DNA of 64,000 bases, taken from NCBI RefSeq assembly GCF_023072595.1, contig NZ_JALLGK010000001.1:1302001-1366000 (forward strand). Direction: 5' to 3'. Below, in pieces: positions 37,160 through 46,488 of the stretch. Under the pieces are notes generated by a model. It saw only the letters and a list, made by a program, of their open reading frames with translations. It ran no database searches and had not been told where the DNA came from. Source of the stretch: Streptomyces sp. XM4193 (lineage in GTDB: Bacteria > Actinomycetota > Actinomycetes > Streptomycetales > Streptomycetaceae). The number at the start of each line of letters is the position of its first letter. Within the stretch, counting starts at the first letter, position 1. A program made the position numbers and the translations under genes.

Positions 37160-39190
37160 GTGTCCCCGGAAGCATCCGATTCCCGGTCGAACTCCGCGCC
37201 GAAGGCGGCGCGCAAGGACGACGAGTTCGACGTCGTCATCGTCGGCTCAGGTTTCGGCGGCTCCGTCTCCGCGCTGCGCCTGGCGGAGAAGGGCTACCGC
37301 GTCGCCGTGCTGGAGGCCGGCCGCCGCTTCAGCGACGAGTCGCTGCCGAAGAGCTCCTGGGACCTGAAGAACTACCTGTGGGCCCCGGCTCTCGGCCTCT
37401 ACGGCCTCCAGCGCATCCATCTGCTGAACAAGGTGATGATCCTCGCCGGCGCGGGCGTCGGCGGTGGTTCGCTCAACTACGCGAACACTCTCTACGTGCC
37501 GCCGCAGCCGTTCTTCGAGGACCGCCAGTGGGCCCACATCACCGACTGGCAGGAGGAGTTGAAGCCCTTCTACGACCAGGCCCAGCGGATGCTCGGCGTG
37601 CGGCTCAACCCGACGCTGACCCCGGCCGACGTCCATCTGAAGGTGGCGGCGGAGAAGATGGGCGTGGGGGACAGCTTCCACTTCGCCCCGGTCGGCGTCT
37701 TCTTCGGCGACGGCAAGGACGCGGACGGGGCCACCCGGACAGAGCCCGGCGCGACCGCCGCCGACCCCTACTTCGGCGGCGCCGGCCCGGAGCGCAGGGC
37801 CTGTACCGAATGCGGCGAGTGCATGACCGGCTGCCGCAAGGGCGCCAAGAACACGCTCAACGAGAACTACCTCTACCTCGCGGAGAAGGCGGGCGTACAG
37901 GTCTTCCCGCTGACCACCGTCACCGACATCACCGACCTCGGCGACGACACCTACCGCGTCACCGCCGTACCCACGAACAAGCGCGGCCGGGGCGCCAAAT
38001 CGCGCAGCCGCACCTTCACCGTGCCGCGGGTGATCGTCGCCGCCGGCACGTACGGCACCCAGACGCTGCTGCACCGGATGCGCGACGAGGGCGGCCTGCC
38101 GCGGATATCGTCCGCGCTCGGCCTGCTGACCCGTACCAACTCCGAGGCGCTGGTGGGCGCCCAGACGGTCCCGCGCCGCTACCGCAAACTGCACGGCAAG
38201 GACGCGGAGCTCGACTTCACCAAGGGCGTGGCGATCACCTCGTCCATCCACCCGGACGCGAACACCCACATCGAGCCGGTCCGTTACGGCAAGGGCTCCA
38301 ACGCCATGTCGCTGATGACCACGCTCCAGGTCAACCACACCTCCCGGCTGCCCCGGCTGCTCGCGCACCTGGTGACCTGTGTGCGCCACCCCAACCTCTT
38401 CCTGCGGTCGCTCTCCGGCCGCAAGTGGTCGGAACGCGTCATCATCGGACTGGTCATGCAGTCGCTCGACAACTCGCTGACCACGAGCCGGAAGCAGAAG
38501 GGCCTCGGCAAGGGGATGCTCACCGCCCGGCAGGGCCACGGCGCACCCAACCCGGACTACCTGCCCGAGGGCGCCGAGGCGGCACGACACCTGGCCGAGG
38601 ACATCAACGGCTTCGCCGGTTCCAACGTCGGCGAGCTGATGGGCACCCCGCTCACCGCCCACTTCCTCGGCGGCTGTCCGATCAGCGACGATCCGGAGAA
38701 GGGCGTCATCGACCCCTACCACCGGCTCTACGGCCACCCCGGCGTCTCGGTCGTCGACGGTGCGGCAGTCTCGGCCAACCTCGGGGTGAACCCCTCGCTC
38801 ACCATCACGGCCCAGGCCGAACGCGCCGCCTCGCTCTGGCCGAACAAGGGCGAGACCGACCCGCGTCCGAACCAGGACGAGGCGTACGTACGACTCGCCG
38901 CCGTCGCGCCGAACAGCCCAGCGGTCCCCGAGGACGCGTTCGGCGCGCTCCGGCTGCCCGTACTGCCGGTGCCGGTCGTGCCGAGGCGCAAGCCCGCGGC
39001 GGAGGCCGGGTCGGCGGAGGCCGGGTCGGAAGCGCGGGAGGAGTCTGCGGAGCAGACCGGGACGAAGACGTCACCCAAGAGCAGCGCGGCCAAGTCGGGG
39101 AAGTCGGCCAAGGGTGCGAAGGCGACCAAGGCGGCCAAGGCGGCCAAGGCTGCGGAGGAGTCGAAGGCGTCCGGGGAGCCGCGCGAATAG
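37160..39190 (+). CDS. GMC oxidoreductase (cholesterol oxidase-like)
   Basis: FAD flavoprotein, 676 aa from GTG 37160 (CGGAGG five bases ahead; an upstream GTG at 37121 has no ribosome site). VVIVGSGFGGSVSALRLAEKGYRVAVLEAG binds FAD; a Cys-rich block CTECGECMTGCRKGAKNT sits near 215-235; the C-terminal FLGGCPISDDPEKGVIDPYHRLYGHPGVSVVDGAAVSANLGVNPSLTI region carries the GMC His/Asn. No signal peptide, so not the secreted cholesterol oxidase. The Cys block resembles that of steroid/terpene GMC dehydrogenases. It ends in a Lys/Ala repeat tail. Confidence 0.9.
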   Translation: MSPEASDSRSNSAPKAARKDDEFDVVIVGSGFGGSVSALRLAEKGYRVAVLEAGRRFSDESLPKSSWDLKNYLWAPALGLYGLQRIHLLNKVMILAGAGVGGGSLNYANTLYVPPQPFFEDRQWAHITDWQEELKPFYDQAQRMLGVRLNPTLTPADVHLKVAAEKMGVGDSFHFAPVGVFFGDGKDADGATRTEPGATAADPYFGGAGPERRACTECGECMTGCRKGAKNTLNENYLYLAEKAGVQVFPLTTVTDITDLGDDTYRVTAVPTNKRGRGAKSRSRTFTVPRVIVAAGTYGTQTLLHRMRDEGGLPRISSALGLLTRTNSEALVGAQTVPRRYRKLHGKDAELDFTKGVAITSSIHPDANTHIEPVRYGKGSNAMSLMTTLQVNHTSRLPRLLAHLVTCVRHPNLFLRSLSGRKWSERVIIGLVMQSLDNSLTTSRKQKGLGKGMLTARQGHGAPNPDYLPEGAEAARHLAEDINGFAGSNVGELMGTPLTAHFLGGCPISDDPEKGVIDPYHRLYGHPGVSVVDGAAVSANLGVNPSLTITAQAERAASLWPNKGETDPRPNQDEAYVRLAAVAPNSPAVPEDAFGALRLPVLPVPVVPRRKPAAEAGSAEAGSEAREESAEQTGTKTSPKSSAAKSGKSAKGAKATKAAKAAKAAEESKASGEPRE

Positions 39191-39566
39191 TGCGTGGACG
39201 CAGCGTCCGCGTTCCGGCGGAATGAGTCCTGAGCGCACCGATCGGCGTTCAACACCGCGCGCTGTGCTGGGGTTTCGGCTGAGAACGCCCGTCTCGGTTA
39301 GGCTGCGGTGACGCCGATCCGCGGGCGGCCGGCCCCCGGCGTCCCGGGAACCGGCCACTGGGTAGTGACCGGGCTGCTGTCCCCTGCGTTCCGGCCACCG
39401 CACCGAAGCGAGGTCCCACGACGCGCGTCCCTCCCCGTCTTCGGGAGGAACGGCGCCTCATCGCTTCGGCAGCGATCCCCAAATCGCCGGGCCCCGGCGG
39501 ACATTGGGTTACCAGGACCAACGAAGCGCACACCCGCTGGTCACGCGCCGTACGGGTGACGAGGCG

Positions 39567-39593
39567 TGCGCAGGTCCGCCCGTGACCTGCGCA
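39567..39593 (+). terminator. Perfect 10-bp hairpin in the guaA upstream gap
   Basis: Arms 39567-39576 and 39584-39593 with a 7-base loop. It could end an uncharacterised transcript. It is too far from the GMC gene stop (39190) to be that gene's first terminator. Confidence 0.5.
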
Positions 39594-40139
39594 CCCCTCG
39601 TACGTGTACGGCGCGCGTGGGCCGCGCAACCAGCGGCGGCCGCGCGAGAGCTCCTTCACCGTGACCGCCAACTCCCTTGCCCGGCAGTCGAGTTGGGCCC
39701 CGGCCCCGGGTCGCCGCCGGCTCGCGTGGACCGCCCGCTCGTGAGAGACGCCCCGCCGCCCTCCCCGCCACCGGTGGGCTCGGCTGCGCCGGAACGGTCA
39801 CCGAGACATCCGCGCGTCCGCCCCGAGCCGGGACGTCCCGTTCCTCGGTGCACCCTGGCAAGGCCCCACCGCCGCGTCGGCAGGAGGTCCGCCTCCGCGT
39901 CGACCGAGACCCCGTACCGCGTCGGCCGGAGGCCCCGCCGCCGCGTCCACAGGGGGAGCCGACCGTCGTGCGGCCGCGGGCCGGTGCGTCTCCGGCCGTC
40001 GGCCGTCGGCCGACGACCGCCGGGCCCGGCCACGACCGCGGTCCGGCCCCGGTGCGACCGGCGAACCGGAGGCGGGTGCGTGCTTCGGCGGGGGCGGGCG
40101 GTGTGCCCCGGTCGGGCGAACCGGCAGAGTCGACGGCGG

Positions 40140-40145
40140 TAGACT
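40140..40145 (+). promoter_or_regulatory. -10-like box of guaA
   Basis: TAGACT about 67 bases before the guaA GTG. The leader of about 60 bases contains AAAGGCAG just before the start. No convincing -35. Confidence 0.4.
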
Positions 40146-40212
40146 CGACCGCATCGTCCCGGCGCCGCAGCCGGGTGCGCGCCCTCCCGATCCACCGCCG
40201 AAAGGCAGCTCA

Positions 40213-41814
40213 GTGGCTTCCACCGTGGCACCGAACGCCGCCGCGTCCTCCGCTCCCGACACGGTCCTCGTCGTCGACTTCGGGGCGCAGTACGCCCAGC
40301 TCATCGCCCGCCGCGTCCGTGAGGCCCGGGTCTTCAGCGAGATCGTCCCCTCGACGATGCCGGTCGCCGAGATGCTGGCGAAGAAGCCGAAGGCGATCAT
40401 CCTCTCCGGCGGGCCCTCCTCGGTGTACGCGGAGCAGGCGCCCACGCTCGACCGCGCGCTCTTCGAGGCCGGGGTGCCCGTCTTCGGCATGTGCTACGGC
40501 TTCCAGCTGATGGCCCAGCTCCTCGGCGGCACCGTGGACAACAGCGGCGCCCGCGAGTACGGCCGTACCGAACTGCACGTCGGCCGGGCCGGTTCGACGC
40601 TCTTCGAGGGCACGCCGACCGAGCAGCAGGTGTGGATGTCGCACGGCGACGCCTGCTCGGCCGCGCCCGAGGGCTTCGCGGTGACGGCCTCCACCGACGT
40701 CGTACCCGTCGCCGCCTTCGAGAACGACGAGAAGAAGCTGTACGGCGTCCAGTACCACCCCGAGGTGCTGCACTCCACCCACGGCCAGCAGGTGCTGGAG
40801 CACTTCCTCTACCGCGGCGCGGGCATCGAGCCCAGCTGGACGACCGGTTCCATCGTCGAGGAGCAGGTCGCCGCGATCCGGGCCCGGGTGGGCGACAAGC
40901 GCGCGATCTGCGGACTGTCCGGCGGAGTGGACTCCGCGGTGGCCGCCGCTCTGGTGCAGAAGGCCGTCGGCTCCCAGCTGACCTGCGTGTACGTCGACCA
41001 CGGGCTGATGCGCAAGGGCGAGACGGAGCAGGTGGAGAAGGACTTCGTCGCCGCGACCGGCGTGCAGCTGAAGGTCGTCGACGCCGAGGAGCGCTTCCTG
41101 GCCGCGCTGGCCGGGGTCAGCGACCCGGAGCAGAAGCGGAAGATCATCGGACGCGAGTTCATCCGGGTCTTCGAGCAGGCGCAGGCCGAGCTGGTCGCGG
41201 AGGCCGGCGAAGAGGGCGCCGAGGTGGCGTTCCTCGTGCAGGGCACGCTCTACCCGGACGTCGTCGAGTCCGGCGGCGGCACCGGCACCGCCAACATCAA
41301 GTCCCACCACAACGTGGGCGGGCTCCCGGAGGACCTGGAGTTCGAACTGGTCGAGCCGCTGCGTCAGCTGTTCAAGGACGAGGTGCGGATGGTCGGCCAG
41401 GAGCTGGGGCTCCCGGAGGAGATCGTCCAGCGCCAGCCGTTCCCCGGCCCGGGGCTCGGCATCCGGATCATCGGCGAGGTCACCAGGGAGCGGCTGGACC
41501 TGCTGCGCGAGGCGGACGCCATCGCGCGCGAGGAGCTGACCGCGGCCGGCCTGGACCGCGACATCTGGCAGTGCCCGGTCGTGCTGCTCGCCGACGTCCG
41601 CTCGGTCGGCGTCCAGGGCGACGGCCGCACCTACGGTCACCCGATCGTGCTGCGTCCGGTCTCCTCCGAGGACGCCATGACGGCCGACTGGTCCCGGCTC
41701 CCGTACGACGTGCTGGCGAAGATCTCCACCCGCATCACCAACGAGGTGGCGGACGTCAACCGCGTGGCCGTCGACATCACCAGCAAGCCGCCGGGGACCA
41801 TCGAGTGGGAGTGA
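40213..41814 (+). CDS. guaA: GMP synthase (glutamine-hydrolysing)
   Basis: Amidates XMP to GMP. 533 aa. Glutaminase half: GMCYGFQ with Cys94, and [13 protein letters not shown]-pyrophosphatase half: [14 protein letters not shown]-loop; C-terminal dimerisation domain ends [18 protein letters not shown], the canonical finish. The GTG start gives an N-terminal extension of about 15 residues that varies among homologues. Completes the guaB/guaB3/guaA set. Confidence 0.98.
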   Translation: MASTVAPNAAASSAPDTVLVVDFGAQYAQLIARRVREARVFSEIVPSTMPVAEMLAKKPKAIILSGGPSSVYAEQAPTLDRALFEAGVPVFGMCYGFQLMAQLLGGTVDNSGAREYGRTELHVGRAGSTLFEGTPTEQQVWMSHGDACSAAPEGFAVTASTDVVPVAAFENDEKKLYGVQYHPEVLHSTHGQQVLEHFLYRGAGIEPSWTTGSIVEEQVAAIRARVGDKRAICGLSGGVDSAVAAALVQKAVGSQLTCVYVDHGLMRKGETEQVEKDFVAATGVQLKVVDAEERFLAALAGVSDPEQKRKIIGREFIRVFEQAQAELVAEAGEEGAEVAFLVQGTLYPDVVESGGGTGTANIKSHHNVGGLPEDLEFELVEPLRQLFKDEVRMVGQELGLPEEIVQRQPFPGPGLGIRIIGEVTRERLDLLREADAIAREELTAAGLDRDIWQCPVVLLADVRSVGVQGDGRTYGHPIVLRPVSSEDAMTADWSRLPYDVLAKISTRITNEVADVNRVAVDITSKPPGTIEWE

Positions 41815-41942
41815 CCCGGGCGACCCTGCGCCGCTGAAGGACTCGCCCGGACGCCGACGCCGGTGAACCCAACCGTCGGGCGTGGAACCGGCGTTGCGAG
41901 GTGGCGGGGGCGGGGGCGGGGGCGCTGTGGCGCCCGCCGCCC

Positions 41943-42815
41943 TCAGCGCTCGTCGTCCTCCGCCTCGTCGTCGAACTCGCCGTCGTCCTCGTCCTGTTCG
42001 TCGAACTCCTCGTCGTCCCCTTCCGAATCCGGCTCTTCGGCGTCCTCCTCCTCGTCCGCCCTCACCTCCTCGTCGGTGCGGACCACCTCGCCGTCGCGTA
42101 TCTCACCGCGCCAGCCCTCCGGCTGCTCGTCGGCGAGGGTCACGTACCGCTGGAAGTGCTTGAAGTCCAGGCGGATGCGGCGTCCCTGGGCGCGCCACAG
42201 ATTGCCGGTCTTCTCGAAGAATCCGGACGGGCGGTACTCCACGACGAGCACCACCCTGGTCAGCGTGGGCGCCAACTCGTGGAAGCTGACCGCTCCCTGA
42301 GTGGAGCCCTTCGGGCCCTGGGACGTCCACACGATCCGGTCGTCGGGTATCTGCTCCTGAACGGTGGCCTCGAAGCTGCGCGAGGACGCCGCGATCTTGG
42401 CGTTCCACTGGCTCACAGTGTCGTCGTCCCTTGAGACGGACTGCACGCCCTTGGTGAACGTCCCGAACTCCTCGTAGCGAGTCCAGTGGTCGTAGGCCGT
42501 TCTGAGCGGTACGCCCACATCCAGGGTCTCGATCACGGTCGTCACCTTGGGGTCGCCCGGAGTCAGAGCCGATTCGCCACCGGAGCCGGAGCCGGAGTCC
42601 GCGCCGCCGGGGGCCGAGTCCGCACCGCCCGGCTCCGGACCCCCCGTATCCGAGTCACCGGGCCCGAAGCGGTCTCCCAGCCGCCGGGTGGTGCGGGAGA
42701 CGCGTCTGCCGAGACCTTCGGCGGCGCTGCCGATTCTTGCTGCCGCGTAGCCGGCCACCGCACCGCGCAGCCGGTCGACCGCGGAAGGCTGAGTGTCCGA
42801 CGCCTGCTGTCCCAT
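41943..42815 (-). CDS. SRPBCC (polyketide cyclase-like) protein, GvpZ-like
   Basis: 290 aa. The N-terminal 70 residues are linker-like (AVDRLRGAVAGYAAARIGSAAEGLGRRVSRTTRR), then Gly/Ser-rich, then an SRPBCC lipid-binding fold (about 95-235: VTTVIETLDVGVPLRTAYDHWTRYEEFGTFTKGVQSV...RIVWTSQGPKGSTQGAVSFHELA), ending in a strongly acidic tail. ATG 42815 has GGAGG, four bases after the previous gene. Relatives sit in Streptomyces gas-vesicle clusters (as GvpZ, from memory). Last gene of a four-gene minus-strand operon. Confidence 0.82.
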   Translation of the reverse strand: MGQQASDTQPSAVDRLRGAVAGYAAARIGSAAEGLGRRVSRTTRRLGDRFGPGDSDTGGPEPGGADSAPGGADSGSGSGGESALTPGDPKVTTVIETLDVGVPLRTAYDHWTRYEEFGTFTKGVQSVSRDDDTVSQWNAKIAASSRSFEATVQEQIPDDRIVWTSQGPKGSTQGAVSFHELAPTLTRVVLVVEYRPSGFFEKTGNLWRAQGRRIRLDFKHFQRYVTLADEQPEGWRGEIRDGEVVRTDEEVRADEEEDAEEPDSEGDDEEFDEQDEDDGEFDDEAEDDER

Positions 42816-42819
42816 GGTG

Positions 42820-43497
42820 CTACCTCCGGCGGCTGCTGTTGGCCGAGTCGGCCTTCTTGGCTGCCGCCTTCCCGGCCGGCGGCGACTTGGCGGTCTTCTC
42901 CGTGCTCCTGCTCCTGCGCGCGGGAGCAGCCTTGCTGGCGGGAGAGGTCTTCTGGGCCGGCTTGGCACGTTCGGCACGCGGAGCGGCGGTACGGCGTCCG
43001 CCCGAGCGGTTTGGCCCGTCCTCTTCGTCCTGCGGCTCGACGTGTTCTCCGTCCGCTCCCTCCGCGGTCTCCTCCGCTTCGTCCTCCTCGTCCGCGTCCT
43101 CGCGTCCGTCGTCCGGCTCGTTCTCGTCGTCCTCGTCTTCGTCTTCGTCCTCGTCCTCGTCGTTCGCGACCGCACCGCTCGGCTGCCCGACGGGGTCGCC
43201 TGTGCGGCTGCTGATCGCGTCGGCCAGCGAGCCGGCTCCGCGTTCGGTGAGGGAGGTCACCACGTTGCGCGCGGCGTCTGCGCCCTCCTCGCGCAGCTGT
43301 TCCCGCAACTGCGCGACCTGCGGCACCTCGCCCAGCCACTCGGTGACCTGGGCGGCGAGCCGGCGGGGCTGGGCGTTCGCCCCGCGTCCGGCCAGCATCA
43401 TCGCCAGGCTCAGCGCGAGGCGGCCCTTCTTCGTACGCCCGAGCAGGTAGCCGCCCGCGACCGCGGTGGCAAGGCCAATCTTCGTCGTGTCATCCAT
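42820..43497 (-). CDS. GvpY-like protein with acidic-basic tail
   Basis: 225 aa. The N-terminal 95 residues (TTKIGLATAVAGGYLLGRTKKGRLALSLAMMLAGR...QVAQLREQLREEGADAARNVV) match proteins annotated as GvpY or, wrongly, DNA primase in Streptomyces gas-vesicle clusters: a membrane-like helix, a KK pair, then a helical domain. Then come a long Asp/Glu run (about 112-160) and a Lys/Ala/Pro-rich basic tail. No primase motifs. Four bases upstream of the SRPBCC start, so co-translated. Confidence 0.78.
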   Translation of the reverse strand: MDDTTKIGLATAVAGGYLLGRTKKGRLALSLAMMLAGRGANAQPRRLAAQVTEWLGEVPQVAQLREQLREEGADAARNVVTSLTERGAGSLADAISSRTGDPVGQPSGAVANDEDEDEDEDEDDENEPDDGREDADEEDEAEETAEGADGEHVEPQDEEDGPNRSGGRRTAAPRAERAKPAQKTSPASKAAPARRSRSTEKTAKSPPAGKAAAKKADSANSSRRR

Positions 43498-43601
43498 GGG
43501 TGTCCCACCTCCGGAGAGCCATCAGGGCTGCGGAGAGCGGCGCCGGCTCCTTCGGCGCACCGCGCCTCCCGGGCAGCATCGAGCCGTGCCGCGCGCTCTC
43601 T

Positions 43602-44111
43602 TCATCGCACGTGCGAACGGTCGCCCGACACGCTCGCGGAGCGGCGGTCGCGCCGGGAGCCACCTGAACCCTCCGCGCCCTGCGCGTCCCCGGACTCTTC
43701 CGAGGGCTCGGGGACATGTACGTCCCGCACATCGATATTGATCTCGACGACCTCGAGACCCGTCATCTCCTTGACGGTCCTCCAGACGTTCGACCTGATC
43801 TGGTGCGCCGTGTCGGTGATGATCGCGCCGTACTCGACGACGAGCGCGATGTCGATGGCGGCCTGCGTCTCGCCGACCTCGGCGTCCACCCCGCGTGTGC
43901 TGTCCTCGCCGGACTGCAAGCGGTCGCGCATCGCTCCCATCGCTCGTGACACCCCGCCGCCCATGGAGTACACGCCGTCCGCCTCCCGGGCGGCGATGCC
44001 GGCGATGGACTCCACGACGACGTCGGCGATCCTCGTTCGTCCGCTCACGTTCCGGCCGCCCGGGCCGGAGTTCTGCTGTACCTGCGACGTCCTGTACTGC
44101 TCGGTCTGCAT
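43602..44111 (-). CDS. Asp23/Gls24 family envelope stress protein
   Basis: 169 aa. Asp23 proteins are abundant, membrane-associated stress proteins in Gram-positives. GRTRIADVVVESIAGIAAREADGVYSMGGGVSRAM and VEYGAIITDTAHQIRSNVWRTVKEMTGLEVVEINIDVRDV are the two family blocks. A Ser/Gly/Asp-rich tail follows. The frame is open to 44429, but ATG 44111 has AGGAAAGGGG upstream and gives the family start. About 100 bases separate it from the next gene in the operon. Confidence 0.9.
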   Translation of the reverse strand: MQTEQYRTSQVQQNSGPGGRNVSGRTRIADVVVESIAGIAAREADGVYSMGGGVSRAMGAMRDRLQSGEDSTRGVDAEVGETQAAIDIALVVEYGAIITDTAHQIRSNVWRTVKEMTGLEVVEINIDVRDVHVPEPSEESGDAQGAEGSGGSRRDRRSASVSGDRSHVR

Positions 44112-44238
44112 CGGAGCCCCTTTCCTTGTCCCCGAGCGGTCCCGCCCGCCTGCCGGGCGGAGTTTCAGGGCGAGGTCGGTGGCGGCTCGCGTCACCGGTG
44201 GTTCGCGTGGCCTCGTGGAGGCGTCGCGGCCGACGGGG

Positions 44239-45303
44239 TCACTGCGGGCGACCGCGTGCGGCGCGAGGTGAGCGTGTATGTGCCGGCTTCCGCACACTGT
44301 TCGTCGGGCTACGGTCGGCCTCGCGCGTACCGGCGTCGCGAGCGGACCGGCGGGGGTGTTTCCGGGGGACCGCGTCGGCCTCCTTGCCGACCGCGCGGGG
44401 CCTGTTGATGCCCGGGTCGCGACGGGCACGCGGCGTGGAGCGGGCCGGGCGCCCGGATTCGCCGCGGCGAGCAGCGGGCTCGGCGTCGCCCGCTGCGGCC
44501 CCGTCGTCGTCCGGTTCGTCGGCGGCCCCGTCGTCGTCCGGTTCGGCCGATTCGTCGTTCGGTTCGTCGTCGTCCGGTTCGTCGGCCAGTACTGCGGGGG
44601 CGGTGTCCAGCTCGTCCTCGGCGGCGTGGACCGCGTGGCCTGCGCTCTCCACGGCTCCCTCGGCCGTGTCCTCGACCGCGCGGCTCGCGCTGTCGGCGGT
44701 GGTGTGCACCGCCTTTCCGGCGCTACGTGCGATCTCGCCGGCTCCCTCGCCGGTGGCCTCGACCGCCTGACCGGCCCCTTCGCCGACCGACTCCGCCGCC
44801 TCGCCGGCGCCGTGACCCAGCTCGGCCACCGCCGTTCCCGCGCTGCTGCCCAGCTCCGCCGTGGCGGACTCGACCCCGCGCGTCACGTGCTCCAGGATCT
44901 GCGGGTTTCGGTCGATCGTGGTCAGTACGCGTCCCACGATCGCAGCGACGTGCCGCAGCCGTACCTCAAGCTCCGCCTCGGCCTCGACGCCCTTGATGTC
45001 CAACTGGACCCTGCCCAGGCGTACGTCCGCGCCGACGTGGAGCTTGAGGAGGTCGAGCACTTCCGCGCTCAGGGAGACCTTCGCGGTGAGGTCCTCGACC
45101 TCGAGATTGATCTCGTCGACGTGGAGCGTCGGCACCTCAAGCCGTACGTCGGGGGCTTCGACGGCCGGATCGTCCCGGTCCGTCCGGGCCGGGAGCGCCG
45201 TTCGGTTCGCACCGTCGGTGTTCTCCTCCTCGTACGCGTCAGCGTCTTCGTATGCGTCTTCGTCGAAGTGGTCCCGGCCGGCCGAGTGTTCGGGATTATT
45301 CAT
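44239..45303 (-). CDS. Amphipathic-repeat protein, first gene of the Asp23/Gvp-like operon
   Basis: 354 aa, function unknown. Acidic N-terminus (about 1-50), then a conserved section (about 55-150: LEVPTLHVDEINLEVEDLTAKVSLSAEVLDLLKLHVGADVRLGRVQLDIKGVEAEAELEVRLRHVAAIVGRVLTTIDRNP), then about 100 residues of apolipoprotein/LEA-like repeats of 11-mers such as GEGAGQAVEAT, then Asp/Glu- and Arg-rich tails. Relatives occur next to GvpY/GvpZ-like genes. ATG 45303 has only a weak SD. The AT-rich 45304-45360 in front is the probable promoter. Confidence 0.78.
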   Translation of the reverse strand: MNNPEHSAGRDHFDEDAYEDADAYEEENTDGANRTALPARTDRDDPAVEAPDVRLEVPTLHVDEINLEVEDLTAKVSLSAEVLDLLKLHVGADVRLGRVQLDIKGVEAEAELEVRLRHVAAIVGRVLTTIDRNPQILEHVTRGVESATAELGSSAGTAVAELGHGAGEAAESVGEGAGQAVEATGEGAGEIARSAGKAVHTTADSASRAVEDTAEGAVESAGHAVHAAEDELDTAPAVLADEPDDDEPNDESAEPDDDGAADEPDDDGAAAGDAEPAARRGESGRPARSTPRARRDPGINRPRAVGKEADAVPRKHPRRSARDAGTREADRSPTNSVRKPAHTRSPRAARGRPQ

Positions 45304-46488
45304 TCCAGACACAACCAAATGGGTAGTAAGTACGCATTCAGGTTTAGTGTGCCATCTATCACGCTTCGGGGCGACTGTCGTCGCTTGGGGCGCACGGCGC
45401 GGGGCCTTCCCGTCGCTGCAGCGTCGAGCACATCCGGAAACCGACGCGCCGGCGTCGGCGGCACGCGCTCCACAGTCCCGACGCGCCTGCCACCTGCGAC
45501 CTGCCCAGGGGGCGTGTGGCGTCGGTCCCCAACCGTGCGACGACGGCGCGAACAGGCATGAGGAAGGTTTCGTTGGGTGGGGAGCAGGGTGTTCCGGTGT
45601 CTGCGGGAGAGCCGCCCGGGACTGGTGGTCGACCGGTACGCGTGCACGGGGAGTTGACGGAGGTGTCCGACCGGTGGGGAAGCGAGTCGGTGCTGCGGAC
45701 GGTCGGTGCGTGTGCGCGCGTCCAGGTCCCGTGCTCCTGACCGCGGTGACGGCGCTCCAGCTGCTCGCCGGTGGGTGTACGTGCCGGGCGCAGGTCTGTT
45801 CTCCGCGAGTGACGGGGGCGGCGTCTGTCAGGAGGTGATGCCCCGCGTCTGCGAGGTGTACGAGGGCGATGGGCGGCAGCCCGATCGCGGAAGCCGGTGC
45901 CGCGACGTGTTTCCGGGGGTCCTGCAGGGAAAGCGACGAGACGACCTTCTCGCTGCACGTCGAAAGCTCGAAGAGGCCCGGGCGAACGGCTGTCGGTCGA
46001 TGCGGGTGCCGGGGCGGTGACCGCCTCCGGGCGGGCAGAGCCCTCCGCGTCCGACCGACAACTGCACGACCGCGGTGGGGCCTTGTCCGAAGACGTCCGG
46101 CCTCGAGACCTCGGGTCACTTCGCGACCGGGCGCCGCCACTGAACGGGCCCGCCCCGCGAGGCGGGTGGGCAGCCACGTCACGAAGTGCACGGTGGTTGC
46201 GCCGAGTCGGGGGAGTCGGTTCCTCGGGCCGGGGCGCGGTCAGCTCACCGTCGGCAGGGACGGCGTGCGATGAACCGAGCGTCCCCCGAATCGTCGCGGG
46301 GCCGAATCGTCGCGGGGCCGAACCGGCCGTGGGCCGAGGGGAGTTCGGGTCGGCGGGGGCAGGCTGATCGCTCCTGCGGCAGTACCGCCGACACCCGGCC
46401 CGCCCGCACGACGTCCGCGCCCCACCCCACCCCACCCCGAGCCGAGGCGGTCGGGGCAGTTGTCCGCGGGCGGGGCCGACCCTCCTGC
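45304..46488. other. 1.2-kb region without a convincing gene
   Basis: Short frames on both strands have low third-position GC and no coherent product. The left end (45304-45360) is AT-rich and should hold the promoter of the operon to its left; I could not fix its hexamers. At 46288-46303 and 46304-46319 the 16-mer GAATCGTCGCGGGGCC is repeated exactly in tandem. CCCCA repeats follow near 46425-46440. I see no tRNA or recognised RNA. Confidence 0.45.
46288..46319 (+). repeat. Tandem 16-bp duplication
   Basis: Two exact adjoining copies of GAATCGTCGCGGGGCC. The unit carries no obvious dyad. Most simply a slippage event. Confidence 0.85.

Larger units (their letters stand above)
39191..40212. 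other. 1-kb region without a convincing gene
   Basis: Open frames cover both strands here, but all have Arg/Pro/Gly-rich, shadow-like translations and none has an SD with coherent codon use. The region is rich in inverted repeats, including a perfect 10-bp stem TGCGCAGGTC-N7-GACCTGCGCA at 39567-39593 and a GTCAC/GTGAC element just before it. TAGGCT at 39299-39304 is a possible -10. A structured RNA of up to about 290 bases (39310-39593) is possible but unproven. TAGACT at 40140-40145 near the right end is the likely guaA -10. Confidence 0.4.

Noticed and set aside
37160..39190. Secreted cholesterol oxidase
   Set aside because: The GMC protein has no signal peptide and carries a Cys-rich block unlike the classical secreted enzyme.
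39249..40231. Frames of 140-230 aa on both strands in the gap before guaA
   Set aside because: Overlapping frames on both strands with Arg/Pro-rich content and no SD; none stands out as coding.
42820..43497. DNA primase function for the GvpY-like protein
   Set aside because: Such annotations exist for relatives, but no zinc-ribbon or TOPRIM motif is present.
45558..45740. 60-aa plus-strand frame in the 1.2-kb gap
   Set aside because: Third-position GC is well below that of neighbouring genes, and no strong ribosome site is present.
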